A stretch of 64,000 nt of DNA from Ustulina deusta (taxonomy: Eukaryota; Ascomycota; Sordariomycetes; Xylariales; Xylariaceae): assembly GCA_023159155.1 (NCBI GenBank), contig JAJNNX010000086.1:1-64000 (forward strand). The letters run 5' to 3'. Made by a program: the position numbers and the translations under genes. Below, piece after piece: positions 35,239 through 45,685 of the stretch (its first letter is position 1; each line of letters starts with the position of its first letter). The notes beneath the pieces were generated by a model. That model made no database searches. It was not told where the DNA came from and saw nothing but the letters and a program-made list of their open reading frames with translations.

Positions 35239-36485
35239 TCATCTCTCGTATCCCTCACGTATATGTGCTTGGTCTGGTAGTGAAATATACATTGCCTCTT
35301 CCCCTACCAGAGCCCGCGTATCCGTATCCCATGGGTCTGGATATCTTCGAGCAGGGGAAATGGGCCACGTCGCTCCTCGTTCACAGTCACTCCGATTCGA
35401 GGGCTGTCTGGATCGGGACCGAGAAACGGATCCGAAGCGCTTGGTCCATTGAAAATCACCGAAGGCCTTTGGGATAGCTGGTATACCGATGACGAGGAAT
35501 CCAAATGTCTGCTCCACAATCGCCAAGATGTTGATTATGACAGAATAATACAATATATCACGGGCATGGTTTGCCTTTAGAACGTATATTAAACGGGCTA
35601 ACGCACTCCCAGTAGCACTGATTATAATCCAAGTCCCATCAGCTCACGAGAATATAGATGAGGGAAATAGGGGAAATGCTTACAATAAACCAATCAAGAA
35701 TAACAATGAGATACCCTTCTTTTGGGCATTCGACATGTTTAGCTTCCATATCACCCAATGAGGTATTATGAGAATGGTAAGATCCGAGATCAGATTAATA
35801 ACGGCTGAAGTGAGGATGTACTTCGCTACGTCGGTATTGCATTTCACCGTGCCTACATCTTTTGAGGGGCATTCGAAGGCGTCAACGAAGGTCCCGATAA
35901 AGTAAAATAAGGCGTTGCTCCAGATGAACAGCTGCAGAATCCAGAAAAGAGTATTGCGCGTGCCCGTGGGCACGAAAATCCGCATCCAGTCGAGTAAGAT
36001 GGCGACCTTTAAAAATGCTATCCCAAGCCCAAATGTTATGGTTCCAAGCTTGAAGCTCTGAGAATCTGTTAGCATTCCCCCACGTATTATACAAATATCG
36101 AGGGCCTTACAAAATGTGAGGCGGTCGCGAGTTTCGGATTGAATTGCCAAATATGGACTCCAAACCCGGGGTAAATGGCAGCCTCGTAACCATTATAAAG
36201 AATGGCTATATAAAACCCCTACGGCCACAGTTAGTTGTTACACCATTTAGTGCCAATAACTATTAATTATATGTCAATGGAGACAGGGCAGCATGTTACC
36301 ATTGATATGACCAACAAAATATCGGGAATACCCAACTTTTTAATCATGTACCTAGCAAAAAGCCGGGTAGCGACGGCGAGGAAGCCCACGATGCCGGCGA
36401 AAGCGATAATAAATTCAGGAAGTGCATGATTTCCAATATCTCCCGCGGGAGCGGGAGCCGGATGCCCATGCGCGTCGGCGTTCAT
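35239..36485 (-). CDS. Rhodopsin-domain integral membrane protein
   Basis: This is a 348-residue fungal multi-pass protein of the 'rhodopsin domain' family (SAT4/PTH11-like plasma-membrane proteins of unknown ligand). Four exons: 36,300-36,485, 36,111-36,218, 35,684-36,057 and 35,239-35,617. The introns are 81, 53 and 66 bp with GT-AG ends, and lengths sum to 349 codons. Seven hydrophobic segments fall at about 20-42, 53-75, 100-122, 132-152, 173-195, 205-225 and 235-262. Typical marks are R-L-F-A-R after TM1, a P-D in loop 1, a Cys pair near TM3/TM4 (FECPSKDVGTVKCN) and FATG after the third intron. The C-terminal tail of about 85 residues is polar. It lacks the retinal-binding lysine context of true opsins as far as I can see. 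The start is the ATG at 36,483-36,485. Confidence 0.8.
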
Positions 36486-39225
36486 CGTTCGAATAGTATA
36501 ACTACCTAATTATAGGCGCGTTGACGGGGTTTATCGTAGGCTAATGCCGAGTTCACGACGATTGACGACAGTGACTGGTCATACGAAGTAGGGAGCGAAA
36601 AGATATTAAAACGGACGATTGATTCCAGACGGAAATCGAAGAGAGTATTTTGGTAATATAAGAGAAATGTAGATAGGGAATCAGCCCGGCCTGTATTGCA
36701 CTACACCTACTACTCAAGGGAGAAAATAGAGACATCAAAGATCCAACGCTATAAACAAATCATGGGGCTTTAGTAGGTGGTTTGTGTTATAGAGGCGTTC
36801 ATGTATGCACACAGGAAAGATATCTTTCGTACATACGAGTTGTTTGCGTCTACTAGCCGATGGTTTCTCCTACTGTTCATTTTTTTCGTGGCTGGTTGCC
36901 ATCCCTCGCTAATCACATTACCCGCTGGATGCCCAAAGTAGTTGGCGAGGGGAACGAGGGAACCATATTCGATGATTGGCCATTGCTAACGACACCTATT
37001 AATTATAATTGTCAAGTAGGAGATATTGAGGATTCGGAAGCTCGACTCACCAGTAGACAAGACTTGACTTGGAATCCTAGCTAGCCCGTCGTGATAAACT
37101 GAAATCTCTTAGCAGGGGACTCACTGTTTAGCTCGAAGCTAGCAAGGGCTATCACGAAGGGCTGATCTCGATTTTTGTTTGGATTTCGAACACGTAGTGG
37201 CAGTAAGGGATACTGTTGTGATTCTAAAGCTCAACACTAGCTAAGACATCTTCCAAGTTCCCAACCCCCTGGCTAGAACCTCAAAAACTGGTAAGATAAT
37301 CCGATGATCCGGATACCCCGAGTGTAGTACTACACGTGCAGTGTAGGCTATCCATCACTTTGGTACGTGTGGGGATCATGCTCCCTGTACAGCCTCTGCT
37401 GCTGCTCAAACCTCGGCACAGAGAAAATGCCTGAAGAATGTATTGCTTGCTGAGCTTAATGCCTGAACACAATTCCGGGAGAAAGGGTCAGAATTTATAG
37501 ACATCTGGATCGAAGGATATCGAGAGTAGGATACCCTAATATTTATCAATGCGCATTCCCAGAGCATAAACAGGGGAGGGGGGGTTTTACCGTGTACAAA
37601 AACTACATGGCTGAATGGGCAGAAGGCTGCGCGTCATAGTGCACCATCCTGGTATACGTTTGTTTTGGTCCCCACTCATCTAGATTGATCTTCTTCGTGG
37701 CTATAGAACCATCACCATGGGCACGGGTCAGAATACGGGAGGATTCATCAGTGTATTATTTGTCTAGTGTAAACCCAATATTACGCTACGAAATCACACA
37801 TATCTCGTGGAGTATGCTATATATACCGTTAATGCTACTCACGGGATTAACGGCGTATTTTCCCGCGACAACCTATCCTGTCAAAGGCCGGCATCTACAG
37901 TTTTCCGGTGTTCTTGCCCGAGCACACGCAAGAGTTTCCTCCCTTTTCCTTTTATATAACATTTGAAAGGGTTTTTTTTTCTATCGCCTAAAGGAAATTA
38001 GGCCTGCACTTGGCAGTTCAAAGCGATAAATTGGTTACGCAGAGTCTTTGACCACCTCGTGCAGCAGGTTCTAGCCGCAGAATAACAAAGGTAGGATCTC
38101 CGTCTTACACTGCCGTGTCAACTTCCTTCGTCGCTAGTCAGCCATATTGTCTTGTGACAATGCTAGCAAAGAATAGTAGTGTGAGTAGGCATAACATAGG
38201 GGAATAAGATAGTCATTGCTGTTGAGCTTCGGCGCATCTATCAATGTAATTAGTAAATGTTACAAGGAAATTTGTTCATGCCGGGATACACATCTTCGAG
38301 CGGGATTCCTGCCCTGTTGATCATTTCGGGATTTTAACAGGAGAAAATTCCCATTACATTAGCAATTCTGCCAAAAACCGCTCCGTATATCTCACAGGTT
38401 ATGACGCCATTGCTAAATATGCTATTGGCAATTAGATATATTAAGATGGGTAATTACCTACAGGCGCCCGCCAAGACTCCCGGGACACTCAGCAGGCGCC
38501 CAAGTAAGGCTTATAAAATTCAAAGAAAGAAACCCCGATTTTTTTTTTATAGTAGTAGCGCGTACATCCTGAATTATATGTTTTAACAAGTTGTAGTAGA
38601 ATGTATTTAGCATGACTATATTTCACACAATGCTTAGAAGGAAAATACTCACAAAGTTATCGAATTATATTTACAAACTCTAATCTAAAAAAAAATTCAC
38701 GTGAATGAAAGCAATTTTAAACATGTCTATCTTACTACCTATCTAATAACATTATTAATTTGATAGTTTCGCAGTGGAGTGGCAATGCTGCGTTTGGTCT
38801 CGTGTAGGGTGAGGTACTGGGCTAACACCTTTACCGTGTTGACACAACATCTATCCTCTAGGATGCTGTGGTTCCCAAAACGGAAAATTTGGAAGTTTCG
38901 GCTGCAACTCTTCCTGCCCAGCCGATCCGTATCACTGTAATACAGTCAATTAATAATTTGGTTCTCCTATATCACTACATCGCCATGACATGAGAGAGCC
39001 TTATCAGGACAAGGAAGCGATAAGTGCATAAATTCATCAAGCACTTAAACATAATAGTTAGAAAGATATTATACAGATTAAGAGATCAAAAATTTCAGGG
39101 GGGTGGTCCCAGAGTAAATAGATAGACTCGTATGCAATCAGATAGTAGCCAGTACAACTCCTAGTTGGATATCAGAGCTGGTGGTTCTACATTGGCTCAA
39201 GCGATGGCTCCACTTACATGAACTC
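36486..39225. other. Long gene-poor accessory stretch
   Basis: There is no supportable gene in 2.7 kb. Open frames such as 37,685-37,966 (plus) and 36,860-37,084 (plus) have no recognisable domain, odd composition and no splice-compatible neighbours. The stretch has moderate GC, with AT-rich patches at about 38,300-38,780. It ends in the truncated 3' side of a P450 remnant. Confidence 0.5.
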
Positions 39226-39719
39226 TCACCTTAATCCTAAGGCTTTCCTAACAAGTGGATCGTTCACAGATGTTGTTCTCGTGCCAAAAGCAATTGTCAA
39301 TATGTTGTTAAGCGAGTATCGCCCTGCGTGTGGTTGAGGATTCCCTAGCACAGAGCCGTTTTGGCCTTCTGCTAGTAAACAACGGATCGTGTCAATAGCT
39401 CCACGATCTAAGATGGGAGTATAGTTGTCGACTGCTTTCGGTTGAAGCCAACGGGCAGCAATATAGCGATGCTTTCTCCTAACGCATGCCCTATGATTAG
39501 CAATTCCTACAATTTCAGAGTTTCTGGCACCCACCATCGATCATTGTACAGCGTAGCTGTTATTCCCCGTCTAGCAACCAGAGTTTGACTTTTGATGGAT
39601 ATTTCCTTGCGGGAAGAGAATATAGAGCTATTTGTTACTGTTAGATCTTTAACAATCTTTGGGCTGGAGATTATAATGAAGTGTTGATTTCCCTCAGTAC
39701 GTATTAGAGGCTTCCACAG
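39226..39719 (-). pseudogene. Truncated cytochrome P450
   Basis: A fragment of a fungal P450 of about 145 residues. From 39,719 the frame reads LWKPLIRTEGNQHFIIISSP (strand beta-1 region), then VKDLTVTNSSIFSSRKE (the usual substrate-channel S-S-R-P block) and YNDRW. A 56-bp intron (39,479-39,534) follows. Then come RKHRYIAARWLQPKAVDNY (helix C W-R-x-x-R) and DPLVRKALGL before it ends at 39,226. Upstream there is no proline-rich hinge. Downstream I find no I-helix A-G-x-D-T, no E-x-x-R and no heme-binding F-x-x-G-x-R-x-C-x-G. The N-terminal third alone cannot be a working P450, so this is a relic, although what remains is little decayed. Confidence 0.75.
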
Positions 39720-39986
39720 CGACTCAGAAAGCTCATATGCCGAAAATATAGAGACGCAGCAGGTGTATAGGCAAGTACTACTAATAGGGGAATCATAACC
39801 ATTAGGTAAGTAATATCAGGCAAAACCTGTACCTAGAGTTGGCTATTCTTGATAGAAATTTGGCTTTATTTATTCAAAATTTCGATGATATTTGATGGGA
39901 GGAAACATCAGGCAAAACATTCATTATTCTGGCTACTTTCTCTTCCCCTTATATTTCGTAACGTCTATGAGACAATCTGCTCTCGT

Positions 39987-41043
39987 TCATATCAGCTCCT
40001 TGCGTAGCAATGAACTTCCAACCGGCCATTCCTTGCCAGTCTCATCTACATCAAACCAGGCAACTTTCCTCTGGGAATAGACTCTGTAGCCATGTCGTGT
40101 GTACCAATCCTGATTAGTGACCTGACATCCGAATGTCAGTCAAACGGAAACTGAACCGGGGTAAGGCTGTATGGAGTATTAAACCTACTGTCGGTATCGG
40201 CCGCTTCATAGCGATTCGTCGAGGACTGTCTGCTCGACACTCTTCGTTCGCAATGGTCTCCAAAGTGATAGCTTTGGCGCCAAATTCCCCCTTAGCCATT
40301 CTGAAAGCACATCAATACGTGATTCTCATCATTATGTCTGATCTCACACAATTTAATTGACTCACTTTTCGCAATGATCTATTGCAGCGCCGCCAAGTCC
40401 GCAGCCCTGCAATGCAGTTGAGATGTAGAAATTCATGATCGATAGTATTCCGTTAGAGCGGCTGGTCTGTAGTTCAGGTTCATGAGTGACCGAGTCAAGT
40501 GCTATGTGACCGATGGGGTGAAAGAATGGAACGAGGGGGTCGGATGTATGAGGTCGGCCTAAGATTGTCTTGCAGGTGTCCGAGAGGGCTTCCACTTCGT
40601 TGGGATAGGCCGCGAAGTGTCTTTCGAGCCGCGAAGGAGTTTCAGGGTGGTCGGGATGAAGAACCTACCATGTGTTAGATCGACTGTGCAACATCTTCCT
40701 GTTGATGTCTATACGGTATACGGCTGCGACGGCTCGGGGAGTTGCTTAGATCATCGGTGATAATCGCAACAGCGAGAGTTTAGGTTTTGCGTTTACCACT
40801 CTGGTTTGGGGCAACTAAGTAGATCGTGTGTGGTGTGCGGCCACTTACCACCCAATGGAGCCCGGCGTGCCCTTTTCTCTGCGCATCTTTCCAACCATCC
40901 ACTTGTTCAACCTTCCACCCACATGCAATCCGCTGTAACTTCATCCGATCAACATGTTCTTGTGAGTCGGGGTCCCACGGAATCAAGTACACTGGAACAG
41001 CATTGCTGCTTGATTTTCCAGTACTGTTATTATCTACAGCCAT
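39987..41043 (-). CDS. GNAT-family N-acetyltransferase
   Basis: A 242-residue protein of the acetyl-CoA-dependent GNAT superfamily, fungal subgroup of unknown substrate. Four exons: 40,849-41,043, 40,366-40,664, 40,189-40,300 and 39,987-40,109. The introns are 184, 65 and 79 bp with GT-AG ends (first donor GTAAGT), and the sum is 243 codons. It starts with the first in-frame ATG at 41,041-41,043. Visible blocks are VYLIPWDPDSQEHVDRMKLQRIACGW near the N-terminus and IGHIALD (strand beta-4). NFYISTALQGCGLGGAAID follows, whose Q-G-x-G-x-G is the acetyl-CoA pyrophosphate loop. TLETIAN and DWYTRHGYRVYS form the C-terminal acetyltransferase strand. The frame is intact. It sits beside the truncated P450 in a sparse region. 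Confidence 0.8.
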
Positions 41044-41458
41044 GAATAATTTCAACTGCTCAGATAGCGACTCAATAAGAGGTTGCGTGCTCTAAGAACT
41101 TTGTGCGTTATGTATTACAGTCAAGTTATACAACCTCTTTATTACGGTACCTAAGCTACTAGTAATGAGTCACACCGAACATGTTCAAGTGTTGATGCCG
41201 TGGAAGGCTCCCGCTGTCGGGTCCCGTCATCTTGGCAATTCTGTTAATTGCATCATTCATTCTCTATTTAGCTCTTATCGGGTCAGTCTTACCCACTTCG
41301 TGTATATTAGTGATGCCGAACAAGCATCACGTCTTTAGTATCAGACATGTTTTTATGACAATCATCAGCGTACAGGTGTGATGTCCTAAATCACTTTGCA
41401 ACAAGTAAAGTCTCGAGCGCGAATACATACCTACTTAATCGAAGTGGAGTAAGTAGAC

Positions 41459-41703
41459 GTGAGGTGGCTGAACTGATGAAAAAGGGCGCTCAGCAACAAA
41501 GCCAGCAAAGGGTATCAGGACAGTTACACTCTTTGAATCAGTTATTGCGTTCAATTAAGCTACTTTCTACTACGGTCATTTAATCTCCCCAATTTAAACT
41601 ATACGTAACGCAGACTAGGAAGTGTAGGGACAGGCTATCTCCTAGTGTGAGGGCAAGGTGAGCACCGCAGCTACGTGAGCCTACTCACACGGCCCACCTC
41701 ACT
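41459..41703. repeat. MITE-like dispersed repeat, copy 2
   Basis: This segment of about 245 bp is bounded by GTGAGGTGG and its exact inverse CCACCTCAC (9 bp). Its inner blocks (GCGTTCAATTAAG, CTCCCCAAT, CTAGGAAGTGTAGGG, TCTCCTAGTGTGAGGG) match copy 1 at 33,266-33,550 in order and orientation. Non-coding; no clear target duplication. Confidence 0.55.
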
Positions 41704-41929
41704 ATAGCCTATAGGACAAATGATAGCCGTTTATTGAGATGACGATACGCATCGGCCGATTTAACGATAGCCAAGTTGATTGCTAATATCACTTGTTGTA
41801 ATTGAACGAGCTTCACTAAAGATTAGCCCAAGAGATCCTGAAATAAGAGGCAATGACAAGAGGGATATCAGGAATCAATTCAACCGCCGACAAAAGTCAC
41901 CTAGCTAACTGAACACTCGTAACTTTTAA

Positions 41930-42060
41930 GAGATTGCAGGGAAGGGAAAGAAGACCTGTAAGAAGAGGGAGGGAAAGTTCGGAACAAGGGAGGGAAAAGG
42001 GAGAAAGGGAGAAAGGGAGGGGGAGAGAGATAAAAGGAAGGAAAGAAAAACCAAAAAGTA
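41930..42060 (+). other. Polypurine tract, G-quadruplex candidate
   Basis: About 120 bases with almost only A and G on the plus strand. It includes closely spaced GGG runs around 41,968-42,025 (patterns such as GGGAGGGAAAAGGGAGAAAGGG). The opposite-strand open frames here are Pro/Ser/Leu/Phe-rich artefacts of this tract. Confidence 0.7.
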
Positions 42061-42374
42061 AGACATGAAAAGGAAAAAACCTGTAAGATCCTGGCCGATA
42101 TTCCGTATTTTTCATTCGACAAACCTTTTTATGAGGCGTTTCCCCGGTAATACACTAATTTAGGCTTGTACATTATGATGAGCTCAAGTATTCATTCACC
42201 CTTGAAATAATGATAAAAATGGTATTACATTGGCAAAAAATTACAATTTCGAGATATTAAAACTTCAAATACAAGCTTCTAGAGCACTATTCTATTATAC
42301 GATCTTGTACTTTTCATTGAAAGGTTTAACTAGGGTAAAATATTTCCGGTAAGGTTAAAGACTATTTTAGTCAT

Positions 42375-42890
42375 GGTGATCCAGGTTGTGGTGATTTCTT
42401 CGGCCTTAGACTCGGACGCCTCTGCAATGGGTTATAAATTTGAAACTGGGATTCAGGTGTATGAAGGATGTATGCATCGACTTTGTCAGTGTCGGGATGA
42501 AATTTACCCTTTGTTGTTAGGATTTATAATTGTAAATCCAATATTTCGGGTGCTACTTCTTCCGGTTGCTTGTATCTTGTATCAACGGCATATAGTTTCA
42601 TGTCTCGGCTGGTGGGCTTTTCAGCTGCCCATTAACGCTGATTACGGCAGCATACTGGGATATAGCGCCTGATGGTAATGGTTTCCAACGAATTGCGAAT
42701 GTCTGCGAGGTCTATCAAATTGAAGCCGATGCAACCATCAGTCACGATAGTCCAACTACCATTGGGCGGACGCTTATTCAGTGCAACCGATAACCCGCGC
42801 GGACAGTCATGGAACGTTGAAATATGAATGATGCACGAAGTGATTAAGACAGTGTAGGTTAGTGCCCCTGTGGCTCGTGGTCATCACGAA
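42375..42890 (-). pseudogene. Possible decayed gene
   Basis: One minus-strand frame stays open for about 170 codons, interrupted only by two TAA stops (near 42,636 and 42,535). It reads like protein: blocks such as CPRGLSVALNKRPPNGSWTI, TDGCIGFNLIDLADIRNSL and KLYAVDTRYKQPEEVAPEIL. No start codon with good context and no splice solution removes both stops. The family was not recognised. It lies directly downstream of ROK1 on the same strand. Confidence 0.3.
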
Positions 42891-43007
42891 AGGAACGCTG
42901 GTATTGCTATGTAAAACAGTTTGTCCTTCCCATTAGAGGCGCATCTTGGCTTCGACGGGGGTAGGTCTGATACAGAGCCTGAACCATCCTTCGTAAACTC
43001 CAATGAA

Positions 43008-45095
43008 TCAATCATCGAGGCCATCCCACTCATCATGCTCGCTATCTTGTTCTTGGGTATCATTATTAGATCCCTGTAGCTTTCGTTTTTTACTGCTGGC
43101 GATAGCCTCGCGTCTGTTATTCTCCTTCCGTCTCTCCCATGCACTCTTGGTTGTGATCTTATTCGTATTCCCGCGTCGCGACTCAATCCCACGTTGCTTG
43201 AGTTTCCTTTTTTCTTCTTTGCTGATTTTAGGTAGTGAATCGAGAAGCCACCTTGGTACACCCCCGTCCTCGGTCTTGCCAGCTTGCTTTTCACTTTGAG
43301 AAATGACATTTGCGATGCTCTTCATATACGGGACGTCGTCGTTGGTGTAGAACGTACAAGCGATCCCTTGTTCCCCCGCTCGTCCCGTCCGCCCAACTCG
43401 ATGAACGTAGGCGGCAGTCGAAGTGGGGACATCATAGTTTACGACTCCGGATACCCCCCTAAAGTCCAGGCCTCTCATGAGGAGGTCGGTGGTTACCAAA
43501 GCCCAGATCTCGCCAGACCTGAATCTTCGTACGATATCCGAACGAGCAGAGTCAGACAGTGAAGAATGGAGCGTGGCAATACGAGATGGGCCGCCGGCTT
43601 CGACCGGGAAGTCGAACTTGAGCTCGCTATGGAGAGCTGTAGCACGTTCGATTGTCTGTGTAAACACAAGGATCGGTAGGTTCATGTGTGGTACCGAGGC
43701 ACTCGACGACTGGGGGTGAAGTATCTGACGCAAAGCGAAGAGTTTTCCTTGTTCAGTTGCGCAATAGACTAGCTTGTGGCTGATGCTTGGGACTGCTGTG
43801 TCCTTTAAACCTACCACGAGACGTACAAGGGGGACTACACGATTACTAGGATTTCGTGTGCTCAGTTGATTTGATATCAGTTCTTCAATGTGCGCTCCCA
43901 TCGTGGCAGAAAAACACCTCAACCGGAGAGAAGGATTGACGCAAGCGGACCATATCTGCGACGTTTGCTCTAGAAACCGCTGTTCAAGAAGGACGTCTCC
44001 CTCATCCAGGATTAATGACCGAACAGTAGGCAGCGTCCGAGACTTTAGAAAGTTTCCTAATAACAGGGGTGTTGTAATAAGAATATCAGCTTTCGTGAGA
44101 GTCTTTTTCTCTGCTTCATCATTTTCGTCGAGGTCGCTCCCAGCGGACCTATCATCGTTGTCCTCGTTTTCCGAGCTCGATTCTTCGCTGTCGTGGTCAC
44201 TCTCCGACCGGCCCTCAGCCGGTATTTTCATTCCCCGTCTCATCATAACAATCTTGACCCCGGTGTTTTTGGTGAGTTTCCGCCCCTCATTAGCAATCTG
44301 CTCGGCTAGTTCTCTTGTAGGGACCACGACGATTGTTTCCAATACGTGATCCTTTGTAATCTCAGCTCTTCGCCGTAGCACATCATTGATGGCAGGAATT
44401 AAAAACGCCAAGGTCTTCCCACTTCCTGTAGGGGCCACGGCAAGAAAGTGAATGCCATCTCCTGGTTCTATGCCTAGCTCAGCGGTGACTTTAGCGGGGA
44501 TGGCCTGCTCGGGCCGAATCAAAAGGGGAAGAGAGCCTAGTTGCACCTCTGTAGGTATCCGATAGCCTTGGTTCGCCAAGTTCTCTTCCAACCGGGATGA
44601 TAGTTTCCACGTCGTTCGTAGCTCTGTGAAAGAGACCAAGGGCTGGGGGAAAAGGACCTTTTTTGCATCCCTTGCTTTGACCTGGGAGACTTCCTTTTTC
44701 TTCTTCTTTGATTTTATAATTTTTGCTTTCTGATCTTCCTGATTGGACAGTAGGGTAAACTTGAGACGATGCGATCGCAGGACTTGCCGAACCTCGTCGT
44801 CGTCGAGGAGTGAAGGTTCGGGCTTGGGCTCCTCTTGGGGCAATTCCAGAGTCACGGTGGGTTGCGCAATTGTCTTGGATTGGTTGAATTCTCGAGGGGC
44901 AAAGAAGTCAAGCGACGGATCCTCGATACCGTCATGGCGTCGGCCGAATTGAACGTCTTGCTCGTCTCTCTTCCGCTTCAGTTGTTTGTCGTGATATAGC
45001 TGTGGATTCTGTACCTTGGGCGTCGGTTTGAACTCGAACAGTTGACTAGAAGACGACTTTTTAGCGCCGCGGGATAAAATTTTGAGGAGGTCCAT
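43008..45095 (-). CDS. ROK1: ATP-dependent RNA helicase ROK1 (DDX52 orthologue)
   Basis: An intronless 695-residue DEAD-box helicase. Rok1 acts in the nucleolus in 18S rRNA maturation and 40S assembly. The N-terminus (MDLLKILSRGA) matches the Rok1/DDX52 start. Motifs: Q-motif F-T-E-L...P-T-E-V-Q (about 156-185), motif I APTGSGKT (221-228), Ia PTRELAEQ (259-266), Ib TTP (341-343), II DEGD (364-367), III SAT (396-398), V TTDLLMRGLD (535-544) and VI HRVGRTGR (565-572). An acidic, Ser-rich insert (about 297-330) between Ia and Ib is common in fungal Rok1. Motif II is DEGD where DEAD is standard. The C-terminal 80 residues are basic. It is divergent from RPN11, with 590 bp between starts. Confidence 0.93.
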   Translation of the reverse strand: MDLLKILSRGAKKSSSSQLFEFKPTPKVQNPQLYHDKQLKRKRDEQDVQFGRRHDGIEDPSLDFFAPREFNQSKTIAQPTVTLELPQEEPKPEPSLLDDDEVRQVLRSHRLKFTLLSNQEDQKAKIIKSKKKKKEVSQVKARDAKKVLFPQPLVSFTELRTTWKLSSRLEENLANQGYRIPTEVQLGSLPLLIRPEQAIPAKVTAELGIEPGDGIHFLAVAPTGSGKTLAFLIPAINDVLRRRAEITKDHVLETIVVVPTRELAEQIANEGRKLTKNTGVKIVMMRRGMKIPAEGRSESDHDSEESSSENEDNDDRSAGSDLDENDEAEKKTLTKADILITTPLLLGNFLKSRTLPTVRSLILDEGDVLLEQRFLEQTSQIWSACVNPSLRLRCFSATMGAHIEELISNQLSTRNPSNRVVPLVRLVVGLKDTAVPSISHKLVYCATEQGKLFALRQILHPQSSSASVPHMNLPILVFTQTIERATALHSELKFDFPVEAGGPSRIATLHSSLSDSARSDIVRRFRSGEIWALVTTDLLMRGLDFRGVSGVVNYDVPTSTAAYVHRVGRTGRAGEQGIACTFYTNDDVPYMKSIANVISQSEKQAGKTEDGGVPRWLLDSLPKISKEEKRKLKQRGIESRRGNTNKITTKSAWERRKENNRREAIASSKKRKLQGSNNDTQEQDSEHDEWDGLDD

Positions 45096-45685
45096 GATGG
45101 GTGGACTTATGCGACCAAGCGCTCAGTGCCCCAATATGTGTGAGATATCGTCACCTCTCTCGCTGTCGAGCTGTAGCTACCTAGAAAACAGCAGATGTTC
45201 CGGACTGCGTTGTCGCAATAGAAAAAATATCGCCAAGGTAGGCCCTGATAAGATAAGACCATACGGAGCTGGATAGTTGCATAGAGAGGAAAAGGTAAAT
45301 TCCATCCAATGGGCGCCCCGCATGTTTGTTGCTAGGTACATCTGTGCTGTGCTGTAGACCCATGCGCGGGTAGGTACCTTACCAACCCGTATTAAGTAAG
45401 CCGCTGTCTCTGCAGTTCCCGTCCCACCTGTAGGCAGATCCGGGTTTCGTCACGTCAACCCCAGGGATTCTCTGGTCTTAGGTGCATCTACACCTTGCAG
45501 CGTCTACGCAGTAGCTAGGTAGCTCACCACACCAACTTCAATTCACAAACAACCCGCCCGGCGACACTCAATTCCAACCCTTCGCTCAACACCCTATACC
45601 CGCCTTCTACGACCCCCACTGGCGCTCGATAGCTGGCCATATTACAGCCCTACGTACCCAACAGCAATTCCGCCCATCTGCCAGA
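45096..45685. promoter_or_regulatory. Shared divergent promoter of ROK1 and RPN11
   Basis: This is the 590-bp space between the two divergent starts. No TATA box is obvious close to either ATG, as expected for housekeeping genes. It holds copies of a GGTAGGTACC / CTAGGTAG-type motif (about 45,369 and 45,515). A C-rich stretch leads into RPN11. Confidence 0.45.

Larger units (their letters stand above)
41044..43007. other. Intergenic region with repeat, polypurine tract and possible relic
   Basis: No intact gene was found. It contains a MITE-like repeat (41,459-41,703), a purine-rich strand tract (41,930-42,060) and a minus-strand frame with few stops (42,375-42,890), each listed separately. 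The open frame 42,373-42,672 on the plus strand lies opposite that frame and has no recognisable product. Confidence 0.5.

Noticed and set aside
37685..37966. 93-codon open frame with a hydrophobic middle
   Set aside because: No family recognised, no gene context and no codon bias; length is within chance for this spacer.
41897..42122. Two overlapping minus-strand frames rich in Phe, Pro, Leu and Ser
   Set aside because: They are simple translations of the polypurine tract opposite strand.
43003..44952. Several plus-strand frames opposite ROK1, up to 153 codons
   Set aside because: They are shadows of the conserved helicase frame; no motif of their own.
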